Shown here: in pieces, positions 37,619-45,421 of the stretch
Layout: every line of letters begins with the position of its first letter
Position numbering within the stretch: the first letter of the stretch is position 1
Source of the DNA: Castellaniella daejeonensis
GTDB taxonomy: Bacteria > Pseudomonadota > Gammaproteobacteria > Burkholderiales > Burkholderiaceae_B
Reading direction: 5' to 3'
Length of the DNA stretch: 64,000 nt
Assembly: GCF_039523555.1 (NCBI RefSeq)
Contig: NZ_BAAAFN010000006.1
Span: forward strand, 248,001-312,000
Program-made: the position numbers and the translations under genes
The notes under the pieces: generated by a model
The model's input: the letters and a program-made list of their open reading frames with translations, nothing else
Database searches by the model: none
What the model was told of the DNA's origin: nothing

Positions 37619-38395
37619 TCAGAGCGAAGGGTTCAGGGGGCGGCGCTGCAACGCGGACCAGGGATCGGCGCCGGTTTCGGGCGCGACATCCATCCGCTGC
37701 TCGCAGTCTTCCAGGTGATGATCCATGGCGGCCCGCGCGCCTTGCGTGTCGCGCCGGGCGATGCAGTCCAGGATGTCCCGGTGCTCCAGGTACGAGCAGG
37801 CGCTGCCCTCGGCGGTGTCGCCCAGGGCGATGATCAGCGTGGTGCGGGCGCACAGGCCGGCCAGCATCTCGATCAGCACCTGATTGTCGAGCAGGCGGGC
37901 GAGCTCGACGTGAAAGGCGTTGGACAGGCGCAGCCAACTGATGCGATCGCCCTGCTCGAAGGCGCGCTGTTCCCGATCGACCATCTCGCGCAAGGGCAGG
38001 AGCCGGTCGGCCACGTCATCCTGCGCCGTCAGCATGTCGATCACGATGCATTCCAGCGCGCGGCGCATGGCGAACACATCGCGCACTTCCTTGGGCGTCG
38101 CCTGCCAGACATAGGCGCCGCGGTTGGGCTCGATCGCCACGATCTTGTCATGCGCCAGACGCGCCAGCGCGGCGCGCACCGTGCCGCGCGAGCAGTCGAA
38201 GGCGGAGCACAGGGCGGATTCGGTCAGCTTCGCGCCGGGCAGCAGCCGGCGGTCCATCGCGGCGTCGAAGATTTCCCCGTAGACGCGATCGACGTCCGAC
38301 GGCCCGCCGGCCGGCTGGGTCCCGCGCAGCGACGAGGCGCGCGGCGCCTTCAGGTCCTGGGTGGCGCGAGCGGGCTTCAGTTGGAGCATGGCCAT
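37619..38395 (-). CDS. GntR-family (FCD) regulator of purine degradation
   Basis: The 258-aa product has an N-terminal winged HTH (about 35-105: VYGEIFDAAMDRRLLPGAKL and FDCSRGTVRAALARLAHDK) and a C-terminal all-helical FCD ligand domain with metal/ligand residues (SNAFHVELARLL, EHRDILDCIARRD). It heads the minus-strand operon. Two ATGs (38395 and 38389) are close and neither has a good Shine-Dalgarno. The inducer is unknown; allantoin or urate is plausible. Confidence 0.9.
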   Translation of the reverse strand: MAMLQLKPARATQDLKAPRASSLRGTQPAGGPSDVDRVYGEIFDAAMDRRLLPGAKLTESALCSAFDCSRGTVRAALARLAHDKIVAIEPNRGAYVWQATPKEVRDVFAMRRALECIVIDMLTAQDDVADRLLPLREMVDREQRAFEQGDRISWLRLSNAFHVELARLLDNQVLIEMLAGLCARTTLIIALGDTAEGSACSYLEHRDILDCIARRDTQGARAAMDHHLEDCEQRMDVAPETGADPWSALQRRPLNPSL

Positions 38396-38428
38396 AGGTG
38401 AAAACGACAGGATGGATTGAGGACGAAA

Positions 38429-38484
38429 ATTGTTGACAATTATTGTGTACCGATCCAGAATCGTCAACACAAATTGTTCACAAT
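38429..38484. promoter_or_regulatory. Divergent overlapping promoters and paired operators of the urate/allantoin genes
   Basis: Two copies of ATTGT-N2-ACAAT lie at 38429-38440 and 38473-38484, 44 bp centre to centre (about four helical turns), on the same face. TTGTGT and ACACAA (38443 and 38467) add an inner inverted repeat. Overlapping promoters: plus-strand TTGACA (38433)-N17-CAGAAT (38456) toward uraH, and minus-strand TTGACG (38462-38467)-N17-AATAAT (38439-38444) toward gntR. The site type fits GntR/FCD operators (TNGT-N-ACNA). Confidence 0.7.
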
Positions 38485-38607
38485 GATTCGAATCCATCCT
38501 GCCCCGAAGTCCGCCGGCCAGTCCGGCGCTTCGCGAACCGGCGAACCGCTCGCCGGGTCCGGCCATACCGGGGGCCTATTGGCAGGATACTGACCGGCGT
38601 GAATCCC

Positions 38608-38961
38608 ATGGGAAAACTCTCCACCCATGTCCTGGACACCGTGCACGGTGTGCCAGCCCAGGGCGTTGCCCTAGAACTCTATCGCCTCGACGGCGAATCC
38701 CGCACTCTCCTGACGCAGACGGCCACCAACCAGGACGGCCGCTGCGACGCGCCCCTGCTCAGCGGTCCCGCGCTGACCCGGGGCGTGTACGAACTGGTCT
38801 TCCATGCCGGCGACTACTTCGCCCGCAAGGGGGTGCCCCTGCCCGAACCCCGTTTCGTCGATCAGGTCGTGCTGCGCTTCGGCGTGGCCAACCCGGACGA
38901 AAACTATCACGTCCCCCTGGTCGTGACGCCGTGGACCTGGTCCACCTATCGCGGCAGCTGA
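38608..38961 (+). CDS. uraH: UraH, 5-hydroxyisourate hydrolase
   Basis: UraH (transthyretin-like) opens 5-hydroxyisourate to OHCU. The 117-aa product begins KLSTHVLDTVHGVPA and ends TPWTWSTYRGS, the family signature (YRGS C-terminus). The start at 38608 lacks a strong Shine-Dalgarno. It is the first gene of the plus-strand urate unit and is followed by puuD, 55 bp away. Confidence 0.95.
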   Translation: MGKLSTHVLDTVHGVPAQGVALELYRLDGESRTLLTQTATNQDGRCDAPLLSGPALTRGVYELVFHAGDYFARKGVPLPEPRFVDQVVLRFGVANPDENYHVPLVVTPWTWSTYRGS

Positions 38962-39016
38962 GCCTCGCGCTCATCCCGGCAACCCCCAACATCGAAGAAC
39001 CCAAGAGGAGACTCTC

Positions 39017-40258
39017 ATGGAAGGCTTTTTCCTTGAGTATGGCAACCTGCTGCTGCGCTGGCTGCACGTGATCGCCGCCATCGCCTGGATCGGCGAATCC
39101 ATCTATTTCGTCATGCTCGACCTGAGCCTGCACGCCCCCAAGGGCGAGCAGGCCAAGAAGCTGGGCGTATACGGCGAAATGTGGGCCGTGCACGGCGGCG
39201 GCTTCTACCACAACCAGAAATACCTGACCAACCCCGCCGAACTGCCCGACGACCTGCACTGGTCGTTCTGGAAGTCCTACACCACCTGGCTGTCGGGCTT
39301 CGGCCTGTTCATGCTGCTGTACCTGCTGCGCGCCGACATCTACCTGGTCAACCCGGCCAGCCCCTGGGAATGGGCGCGCAACATGAGCGGCTTCCAGGCG
39401 GGCCTCCTGGCCGTGGCATTCCTGGTGATCGGCTACAACGTCTATTCGCGCCTGTGCCGCATCATCAGCCCCACCGTCGAGCGCGACGGCCTGCTGAGCG
39501 TGGCCGTGGGTGTGATGATGGTGGTCGTCGCCTGGCTGACCACGCAGATCTTCCCGGGCCGCGCCGCGTTCCTGATCACCGGCGCGCTGATGGCGACCTG
39601 CATGTCGGCCAGCGTGTTCTTCTGGATCATCCCCGGGCAGCGCCGCATGGTCAAGGCGCTGAAGGCCGGCGAAAAACCGAACCCCCTGGACGGCGCCCTG
39701 GGCAAACAGCGCTCGGTGCACAACACCTACTTCACCCTGCCGGTGATCTTCCTGATGCTCAGCAATCATTATTCGTTCACCTACACGAACGAATACGCCT
39801 GGGTCATCATGAGCCTGTTCATCTTTGCCGGCGCGGCGATCCGCCAGTATTTCGTGCTGCGCCACACGGGCAAGAACGACCTGCGCTACCCGTTGGCCGG
39901 CATCGTGATGCTGGCGATCATCGGCTGGATTGCCGCCCCGTCGCCCGCGCCGGCCCAGGCACCCGCCGCGCAGGTCAGCCAGGCCGGCGGCACGGCCGCG
40001 GCGTCCCAGGCAGCCGTCACGATCGAACAGGTCCACGGCATCATGCTCGCACGCTGCACCGAATGCCACTCGGCCAAACCCACTCAGCCCGGCTTCGCCG
40101 CCGCGCCGGCCGGGATCATGCTGGATACCAACGCGCAGACCCTGCAGCACGCCGACCAGATCAAGCAGGTCGTCGCCAGCAAGTACATGCCGCTGGCCAA
40201 CCTGACGCAGATGACGGACGAGGAACGCGCCGTGATCGCCGCCTGGAACGGCAAGTAA
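39017..40258 (+). CDS. puuD: PuuD, membrane urate oxidase with cytochrome c domain
   Basis: PuuD is the membrane urate hydroxylase that converts urate to 5-hydroxyisourate and passes electrons onward. The 413-aa product has about eight transmembrane helices in the N-terminal domain (LLLRWLHVIAAIAWIGESIY first), then a C-terminal c-type cytochrome with CTECH (C347, C350, H351) and a Met ligand in KYMPL (about M391). AGGAG lies upstream of the ATG. It is transcribed with uraH and feeds puuE and allantoicase. Confidence 0.95.
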   Translation: MEGFFLEYGNLLLRWLHVIAAIAWIGESIYFVMLDLSLHAPKGEQAKKLGVYGEMWAVHGGGFYHNQKYLTNPAELPDDLHWSFWKSYTTWLSGFGLFMLLYLLRADIYLVNPASPWEWARNMSGFQAGLLAVAFLVIGYNVYSRLCRIISPTVERDGLLSVAVGVMMVVVAWLTTQIFPGRAAFLITGALMATCMSASVFFWIIPGQRRMVKALKAGEKPNPLDGALGKQRSVHNTYFTLPVIFLMLSNHYSFTYTNEYAWVIMSLFIFAGAAIRQYFVLRHTGKNDLRYPLAGIVMLAIIGWIAAPSPAPAQAPAAQVSQAGGTAAASQAAVTIEQVHGIMLARCTECHSAKPTQPGFAAAPAGIMLDTNAQTLQHADQIKQVVASKYMPLANLTQMTDEERAVIAAWNGK

Positions 40259-40264
40259 GACCCG

Positions 40265-40290
40265 CCGCGGGGCGATCACGCGCCCCGCGG
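40265..40290. terminator. Perfect stem-loop between convergent puuD and pilV
   Basis: CCGCGGGGCG (40265-40274) and CGCCCCGCGG (40281-40290) form a 10-bp perfect stem with a 6-nt loop, 6 bp after the puuD stop. No T-tract follows. Confidence 0.5.
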
Positions 40291-40346
40291 CCATGGGCGC
40301 CCTGGCCACGCCCCAGGCGCCGGGACGGACCCGCCATCCGCAGGAC

Positions 40347-41429
40347 TCATCTCTGCGGCAGGCAAAGATACCCCACGGTCAGCCCTTCCGGCGCGGTGGC
40401 GGATCCGCTTTCGGCCACTTGCGCCATGGCATACCCTGCAGGGCAAGAGCAATTGCCGGTCACCGGATTGGCCGAAGAAATGCCCAGCGCGCTGGAGCAG
40501 CCGCGGCGGCTGTTGAGCATGTAGCCGCCTCCGGCTGGGCGCGCCACCAGCGACCAGACCCCCTGCCTGCAGACCAGCACGCCGGAGCCCTCGCCAGTGC
40601 GGCCCAGCGTCCCCTCGGGTGCGCAGGGATCACCGACGTTCCAGCCTTTTTCCAGATGCAGGCTGTCGCGCGCCTGCAGGTGCGTTCCGCTTCGCACCAC
40701 GCCCTGGATCGTGGCATCGCCCTGGAAATCGGGATTCCGCGTATCGCGCACCCGCAAGTAGGCATCGCCGGCTCCTGCCCCACCCTGCTGCCCCAAGAGA
40801 GGCCGGACCGCCAGGGCCACGGTGCCCGGCGCCCAATCGGCGGCCCCCTCTTCGGGCACAGGAAAGCGCAGTCCGGCCCCGCTCAGGAAACCGGGCCGGT
40901 GCGGCCACACCACCAGCCCGCGTCCCTCGGCTGCCTGCAGCCATTCGGCCACCAGGGCCTCGTCCACCCCGCCCGTGCGGCCCTGCAGCGCAGGACGCGC
41001 ATGCACCAGCGCCCAGACCCGGCAGGACGCCCCCGGACACGCGCCCTCGCGCATCACTCGCAGCCCCAGTGTCCGGCGCAACGGCCCCGCGGTCTGCCAG
41101 CTCCCGGCCAGCAAGCCGGCCGACCGCAATTCGTCCCAGCGCGGAGCCGTCCAGTCGGCATAGCCCTGTACCGCCAGGGCATCGCCCGATTCAGCCTCGC
41201 CAAGATCGGCAGCGTGGCGCGACAGGAAAGCCTCGGCCGCATCACGGGCGGCATCCATCCACGCGGCCAGGGAACGGGCCTGAAGCGCCCGGACGCGATG
41301 CGCCCATTCCTGGCCGGCCCAGACCGCGGCGACCAGGGCCAGCAATGCAACGACCATGCTCTCAAGGAGCAGGGAGCCTTTCTGAGCGCGGAACACCGGC
41401 CGTCCTCCGGACACGGGATCAGCTGACAT
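40347..41429 (-). CDS. pilV: PilV, R64-type minor pilin (shufflon N-type constant protein)
   Basis: The 360-aa product resembles PilV of the R64 thin pilus, the tip adhesin. It has a prepilin leader and hydrophobic helix (RAQKGSLLLESMVVALLALV, cleavage after QKG with Glu at +5) followed by a long Trp/Cys-containing head. The C-terminal part has EGTLGRTGEGSGVLVCRQGVW, a family mark, and ANPVTGNCSCPAGYA. In R64 the variable ends of PilV are joined at this place by sfx recombination. Here the frame ends normally about 35 residues later with no other sfx and no rci gene. It is the last gene of the operon and overlaps pilS by 11 bp. Confidence 0.85.
   Translation of the reverse strand: MSADPVSGGRPVFRAQKGSLLLESMVVALLALVAAVWAGQEWAHRVRALQARSLAAWMDAARDAAEAFLSRHAADLGEAESGDALAVQGYADWTAPRWDELRSAGLLAGSWQTAGPLRRTLGLRVMREGACPGASCRVWALVHARPALQGRTGGVDEALVAEWLQAAEGRGLVVWPHRPGFLSGAGLRFPVPEEGAADWAPGTVALAVRPLLGQQGGAGAGDAYLRVRDTRNPDFQGDATIQGVVRSGTHLQARDSLHLEKGWNVGDPCAPEGTLGRTGEGSGVLVCRQGVWSLVARPAGGGYMLNSRRGCSSALGISSANPVTGNCSCPAGYAMAQVAESGSATAPEGLTVGYLCLPQR
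40456..40474 (-). repeat. sfx-like site inside pilV (candidate shufflon fossil)
   Basis: On the minus strand this reads CGGCCAATCCGGTGACCGG. Against the R64 sfx consensus GTGCCAATCCGGTNNNTGG it matches 13 of 16 fixed positions, including the run GCCAATCCGGT. It lies in the C-terminal part of pilV where shufflon sites occur. No second copy was found nearby. The match may reflect conserved coding for ANPVTG. Confidence 0.45.
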
Positions 41430-41994
41430 GGAACACGAACTGGTTGACGTCGCCCCTGGCGCATGCCGACTCCACCGACAGCGCGTTGTAGGTCGTGTCC
41501 TCGTCCTTGACCGTGCGGGCGGCGCCGCTGCCGGCCTCGACCGTGATGCGTCCGGCGACGCGCTGCAGCACGGACGCGATCGAGGGGCAGGCCACATGGT
41601 TCACCTTTTTCAGGCGCAGCAGGAACGCCGCGCCGGCATCCGCCGATTCAACCTCGACGGTACCGCCGCTTCCCAATCCATGCAGCACGGCCCCGTCGTT
41701 CGACAAGGTCAGTACGGTGGAATCCGCCACCATGGCCGCCAGATTGGCCGTGCCGACGTTCTCGTACGGCGCATCCGCCGCGGTGCCGGCATTGACACGC
41801 ACATGCATGACGAAGCGGGCCAGTTCCTGGCCGACCTTGGGCACTTTGTTCTCCATCACGTAGCCGCCGATGGCGGGAATGCCGATGACCGCGATCAGCA
41901 GCACGATGGCCGTGACGATCGAGACTTCGACCAGGGAGAACCCCGCCTGCCCCGTCCGGCGCCGCGCCGCGCGCGATTGATCCAAGCTTTGCAT
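41419..41994 (-). CDS. pilS: PilS, major type IV prepilin of the thin pilus
   Basis: The 191-aa product has an 18-residue leader ending QAG, then FSLVEVSIVTAIVLLIAVIG (Glu at +5) for prepilin peptidase cleavage and assembly. The head has a Cys pair (VACPS and ESACARG) that could form the disulfide loop typical of pilins. The ATG at 41994 is preceded by AAAGGAG; a start at 42024 lacks it. It follows pilR and precedes pilV, as in R64. A prepilin peptidase (PilU) must come from elsewhere. Confidence 0.9.
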   Translation of the reverse strand: MQSLDQSRAARRRTGQAGFSLVEVSIVTAIVLLIAVIGIPAIGGYVMENKVPKVGQELARFVMHVRVNAGTAADAPYENVGTANLAAMVADSTVLTLSNDGAVLHGLGSGGTVEVESADAGAAFLLRLKKVNHVACPSIASVLQRVAGRITVEAGSGAARTVKDEDTTYNALSVESACARGDVNQFVFHVS

Positions 41995-42039
41995 GAAGAC
42001 TCCTTTGCCGGATGACCGGCTCACGAAAGAACCGGTCCG

Positions 42040-43155
42040 TCAGGAACCGGCATGAAACATCATCCAGCCGCGCCGCAGTTCGTCGAGCGCGGCGTAGTGC
42101 CACAGGCCGATCCCCAGCACGGCCGCCGCCCCCAGCAGCAGCGCCGTCCAGCGCAGCGCCAGGGCCTGGCCGCGGACCCGGTCCAGCCACCGGCCCGCCA
42201 TCCGCCGATGGACGGCCTGCAGCCCGGCCTGCAGGCCGCACGCCGCGGCCATATCTTCCAGGTACCAGTACAGGTCGCGATCCAGCAGCCCGGTATCGAA
42301 AGCCTCCGCACCGGCCAGTCCCTGGTCGATCCGTTCGGCGGCGCATTCCAGGTGGTCGCCCAGCCAGGGGCTGGCGTCCTCCAGGAACAACAGGATCACG
42401 GGCCGCAATTGAACCGAACCGCCCGCGCCGGGCTGCAGCAGGATGGAAACCAGGGCCAGAAGGCGCAGCGCCTGCACCTGGCGATACAGGCGCCAGGGGC
42501 CGTGGCGGTCCAGCCGGCGGCGCAAAGGACCGCGCCAGCGTGGCAGGGAATGCAGGCCGGCCACCAGCAATGCGCAGATTCCCGCCGGCAGCCAGGCACC
42601 CCACGCCCGCAGCCAATCCGCGCCTGTGAACAGCGCCCGCGACCAATCACCCAGATAGGCATCCGGCAGGCCCAGGAAGGCCTGCCGCAGGGCGGGCACC
42701 GTCCATTGCGGCAAGGCCAGGAGCAGCAGGCTGGCCGCCAGCAGGGCCGCGGCGGCCGAGCCCAGCGTGGCCCAGAGCATGCGCCGGGCCCTGATCAGCA
42801 GCGCCAGATGGTCGGACAGGGCCCGGAAGCAGGCCAGCAGCCGGGCATTGCCGTACGCCTGGGCTGCACGCACCAGTGCCAGTTCGTCCGCCGGGAAGCT
42901 GCCCAGCCAGGTGGCGTGCAGGTCGCCGCCGCTTGCTTCGCAGGCCCGCGCCCAGGCTCCCGACAGGCGTCCGCGCACCGTGCCCTGGCCGTGGCGCGCG
43001 GCATCGCGATCGAAAAGCTCCCGCAGGGTCAGGCGGCCCTGCGCCCCCAGCAGCACCGCCTGGAGATAATCGAAGTAATCCGCGCGCGCCCCCGCGAACC
43101 GCCAGGCATCCAGGCGCAGGCGCAGCCGTGCCAGCATCGCTCCGAACCGCGTCAT
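42040..43155 (-). CDS. pilR: PilR, inner-membrane core protein of the thin pilus
   Basis: The 371-aa product has two GspF-like cytoplasmic domains separated by transmembrane helices (about 130-150, LGSAAAALLAASLLLLALP, and a second pair about 190-215) and a third helix near the C-terminus. It anchors the assembly ATPase. Its start overlaps the pilQ stop as ATGA. Confidence 0.88.
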   Translation of the reverse strand: MTRFGAMLARLRLRLDAWRFAGARADYFDYLQAVLLGAQGRLTLRELFDRDAARHGQGTVRGRLSGAWARACEASGGDLHATWLGSFPADELALVRAAQAYGNARLLACFRALSDHLALLIRARRMLWATLGSAAAALLAASLLLLALPQWTVPALRQAFLGLPDAYLGDWSRALFTGADWLRAWGAWLPAGICALLVAGLHSLPRWRGPLRRRLDRHGPWRLYRQVQALRLLALVSILLQPGAGGSVQLRPVILLFLEDASPWLGDHLECAAERIDQGLAGAEAFDTGLLDRDLYWYLEDMAAACGLQAGLQAVHRRMAGRWLDRVRGQALALRWTALLLGAAAVLGIGLWHYAALDELRRGWMMFHAGS

Positions 43156-44855
43156 CCGTGGCCTCCCGATTCAGCCGGACAGGAAGGCGCGCGCACACCG
43201 GCCGGCAGCCGGCCCTGTCGCAACAGCAGGGTTTCGAACGCCATGAACCGGGTCTCGACATCGCGCGGATCCACCAGGCCCGCAGCGGCCTTTTCCATCG
43301 CGTGCGCCATGGCGCTGGCACGCGGATCCGGCACATAGCCGTTGTCGCCTGCCGTGCCGGGCAGGCCGGGCTCCAGGCACTCGGCGGCCACGGTCCGCCC
43401 GTCATAGCCGAAGAGCTCCGGCAGCGCCACCTGGCGGCAATGCGCGCAGCCCCCGGGATTGCGCAGGCGCAACGCCGATGGATCGCCTCCCCAGGCCAGG
43501 GCGATCCACCCGAGCCACTCCCGCCAATGCCCGGCATCGCCGCTCCGTTGCTGGCGCACGAGTTCTGCGGGATCGGCCGGAACCGCGCAGCGCGCGCACA
43601 GTTGGGGCAGCAGCGCCTGGTAGACGAGCAGCTTGAGAATGCCCGGCGTGGCCAGGAAGTCGCGCGGCACCGCGATGAAATCGGAAGCCAGCCGGTCGAC
43701 GATGGCCCGTGCGGAAGGCGCATGCACGGTGGTATAGACATTCACACCGGATCCGGCCAGATCCATGAAGGCCAACCCGCTTTCCGCGTCGCGAATTTCC
43801 CCCAGCAGCACATCGGTCATGGCCGAACGCTTCAGGGTGCGCAGCTTGGCGGCATAGCGGCCATGAGCCTGCTGATCCAGATCCCTGCCGATGGTGTTCT
43901 GCACGGCGCGGTCGATCCGGTATTCCACCGGCTCTTCCAGCGTGATGATCTTGCGGTGTGCCGGCAAGCCGCGGATCAGGGTCGCCAGCGTCGTCGACTT
44001 GCCCGAGCCCACGGTTCCCGCGAACACCAGGGCCCCGCCTTCGGATTTCAAGACCCGCTCGAAGCAGGCGATCTGGTCGGACCGGTAGCCCAGCCCCGCC
44101 AGGGTCGCGGGGCTGACTGCGGCATCGCGCGAAAGGAAGCGCAGGCAGACGCTGGGTCCCCGATCGGCCGCGAGCGAAGCCCAACGCAAGGTATAGGCGC
44201 GGCCATCCACGCGGCGCAGCAGGCTGCCCTGCTGCTCCAGCAGCGGATCGAACACCGCCCCATTGCCGCCCAGGATGTCCATCCAGGCCACCGCAAGCAC
44301 GTCCTGCAGCAGCCCGGTCGGCATGCGGCGGAAGCGTTCGGGGGCCACATAGCGGCCGGCCACGGTATAGCGGACCTCGGATTCCGCCGCATCGCGGTGA
44401 ATGTTCAGGTGCAGGTCCGTCGCGCCCTGGCGCACGCCCCATTCGACCAGATCCTGGAACACCCCGGCCAGGGCGGTCGGCGTGCGGTCGCCCCCCTGCG
44501 CCAGCACCGCCGCGCCGCCCTCGCGCGACAGGGCCAGCAGCAGGGCCGCGGGCAGGACGTAACGGGCCGGATCGGACAGGACGCGCCCGGCTTCGCGCAA
44601 ACGCCGCTCCAGCGCGTCGGCCTGGTCGCTGCCGACATATTCGGCCCGTGCCAGCAGCGTGACGCTGCCGTCGGCCCGCTCGACCGGACAGATCCGGTCG
44701 GCAAGCGACTGGACGCCCAGGTCCCGCGCCAGCACGCGCCTGACCTCGGGGCGCAGCGCCGACAGCTGGCCGGAGTGATCGATGACGCCGGCCCGGGCCG
44801 GATCGAAAGGCTGCGGGGGCTCGGCCAGCGACAGAGCGTGAGACCAGGGTCTCAT
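43152..44855 (-). CDS. pilQ: PilQ, GspE-type pilus assembly ATPase
   Basis: In R64 nomenclature PilQ is the ATPase, not the secretin. The 567-aa product has a Walker A motif GTVGSGKST (about 280-288), an Asp box, a Walker B region (DVLLGEIRDAESG, about 348-360) and Cys pairs (LCARC and GCAHC) for zinc, as in many GspE proteins. Its start overlaps the pilP stop and its stop overlaps the pilR start. Confidence 0.93.
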   Translation of the reverse strand: MRPWSHALSLAEPPQPFDPARAGVIDHSGQLSALRPEVRRVLARDLGVQSLADRICPVERADGSVTLLARAEYVGSDQADALERRLREAGRVLSDPARYVLPAALLLALSREGGAAVLAQGGDRTPTALAGVFQDLVEWGVRQGATDLHLNIHRDAAESEVRYTVAGRYVAPERFRRMPTGLLQDVLAVAWMDILGGNGAVFDPLLEQQGSLLRRVDGRAYTLRWASLAADRGPSVCLRFLSRDAAVSPATLAGLGYRSDQIACFERVLKSEGGALVFAGTVGSGKSTTLATLIRGLPAHRKIITLEEPVEYRIDRAVQNTIGRDLDQQAHGRYAAKLRTLKRSAMTDVLLGEIRDAESGLAFMDLAGSGVNVYTTVHAPSARAIVDRLASDFIAVPRDFLATPGILKLLVYQALLPQLCARCAVPADPAELVRQQRSGDAGHWREWLGWIALAWGGDPSALRLRNPGGCAHCRQVALPELFGYDGRTVAAECLEPGLPGTAGDNGYVPDPRASAMAHAMEKAAAGLVDPRDVETRFMAFETLLLRQGRLPAGVRAPSCPAESGGHG

Positions 44856-45421
44856 GGCCGCGCCTCGCCCAGCAGCATGCGCAGGCACAGGGAGTGGCGG
44901 TCCTGGCCGCGTTCGAGCTGCACGCAGGCGCCGTTCATGCCGCGCAACTGATACACCCCCGGATCACCCGCATGGCCGGCTGGCCAGGCCTGCCCACGCA
45001 CATACAGGTAGGCGCGGCGGCCAACCTGGACCTCGGCCATCAGGGCTCGCCCGACCCCGTACAGCGCCACCAGGCGGGGTTCCAGCACGGGGCGCACGGC
45101 CTGCTCGGGTACCGGACGGCCGCCCTGTCCGCCGCCGACAGGCGGGTGCAGGGCGTCCCTGAGATCCTGTTGCATGAGTTCGCGCACCGACTGGCTTTCC
45201 CAGCGGGTCTGGGGATCCTCCGGCATGCGGCCGGCCGTGGCCGGCACCCCAGGAGGCACGACCCCGGCCTGCGTCTGCGCATGGGCTGGAACCGGGGTGC
45301 ACCACGCCAGCGCCAGCCACAGCCACGCTGCAGGCAGGCTGCGCAGGGATGGAATGAACGGGCCCCGGCTCACGGCGCGGGGCGCCCACGTCTGGCGCAC
45401 GGCTTCACGATCGGTTTTCAT
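44852..45421 (-). CDS. pilP: PilP, pilus biogenesis periplasmic protein
   Basis: The 189-aa product has a signal peptide (AAWLWLALAWCTPVPAHA) and a small domain ending YQLRGMNGACVQLERG, in line with R64 PilP-type proteins. Two Cys in the C-terminal region (ACVQ and LCLR) might pair. It is called mainly from its place between pilO and pilQ. Overlap with pilO is 17 bp. Confidence 0.75.
   Translation of the reverse strand: MKTDREAVRQTWAPRAVSRGPFIPSLRSLPAAWLWLALAWCTPVPAHAQTQAGVVPPGVPATAGRMPEDPQTRWESQSVRELMQQDLRDALHPPVGGGQGGRPVPEQAVRPVLEPRLVALYGVGRALMAEVQVGRRAYLYVRGQAWPAGHAGDPGVYQLRGMNGACVQLERGQDRHSLCLRMLLGEARP

Noticed and set aside
38443..38607. Upstream in-frame extension of uraH
   Set aside because: It runs through the operators and promoters and has no family similarity.
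40259..40500. Active shufflon with several invertible pieces
   Set aside because: Only one sfx-like site and no rci gene; the region after pilV is a short gap ending in puuD.
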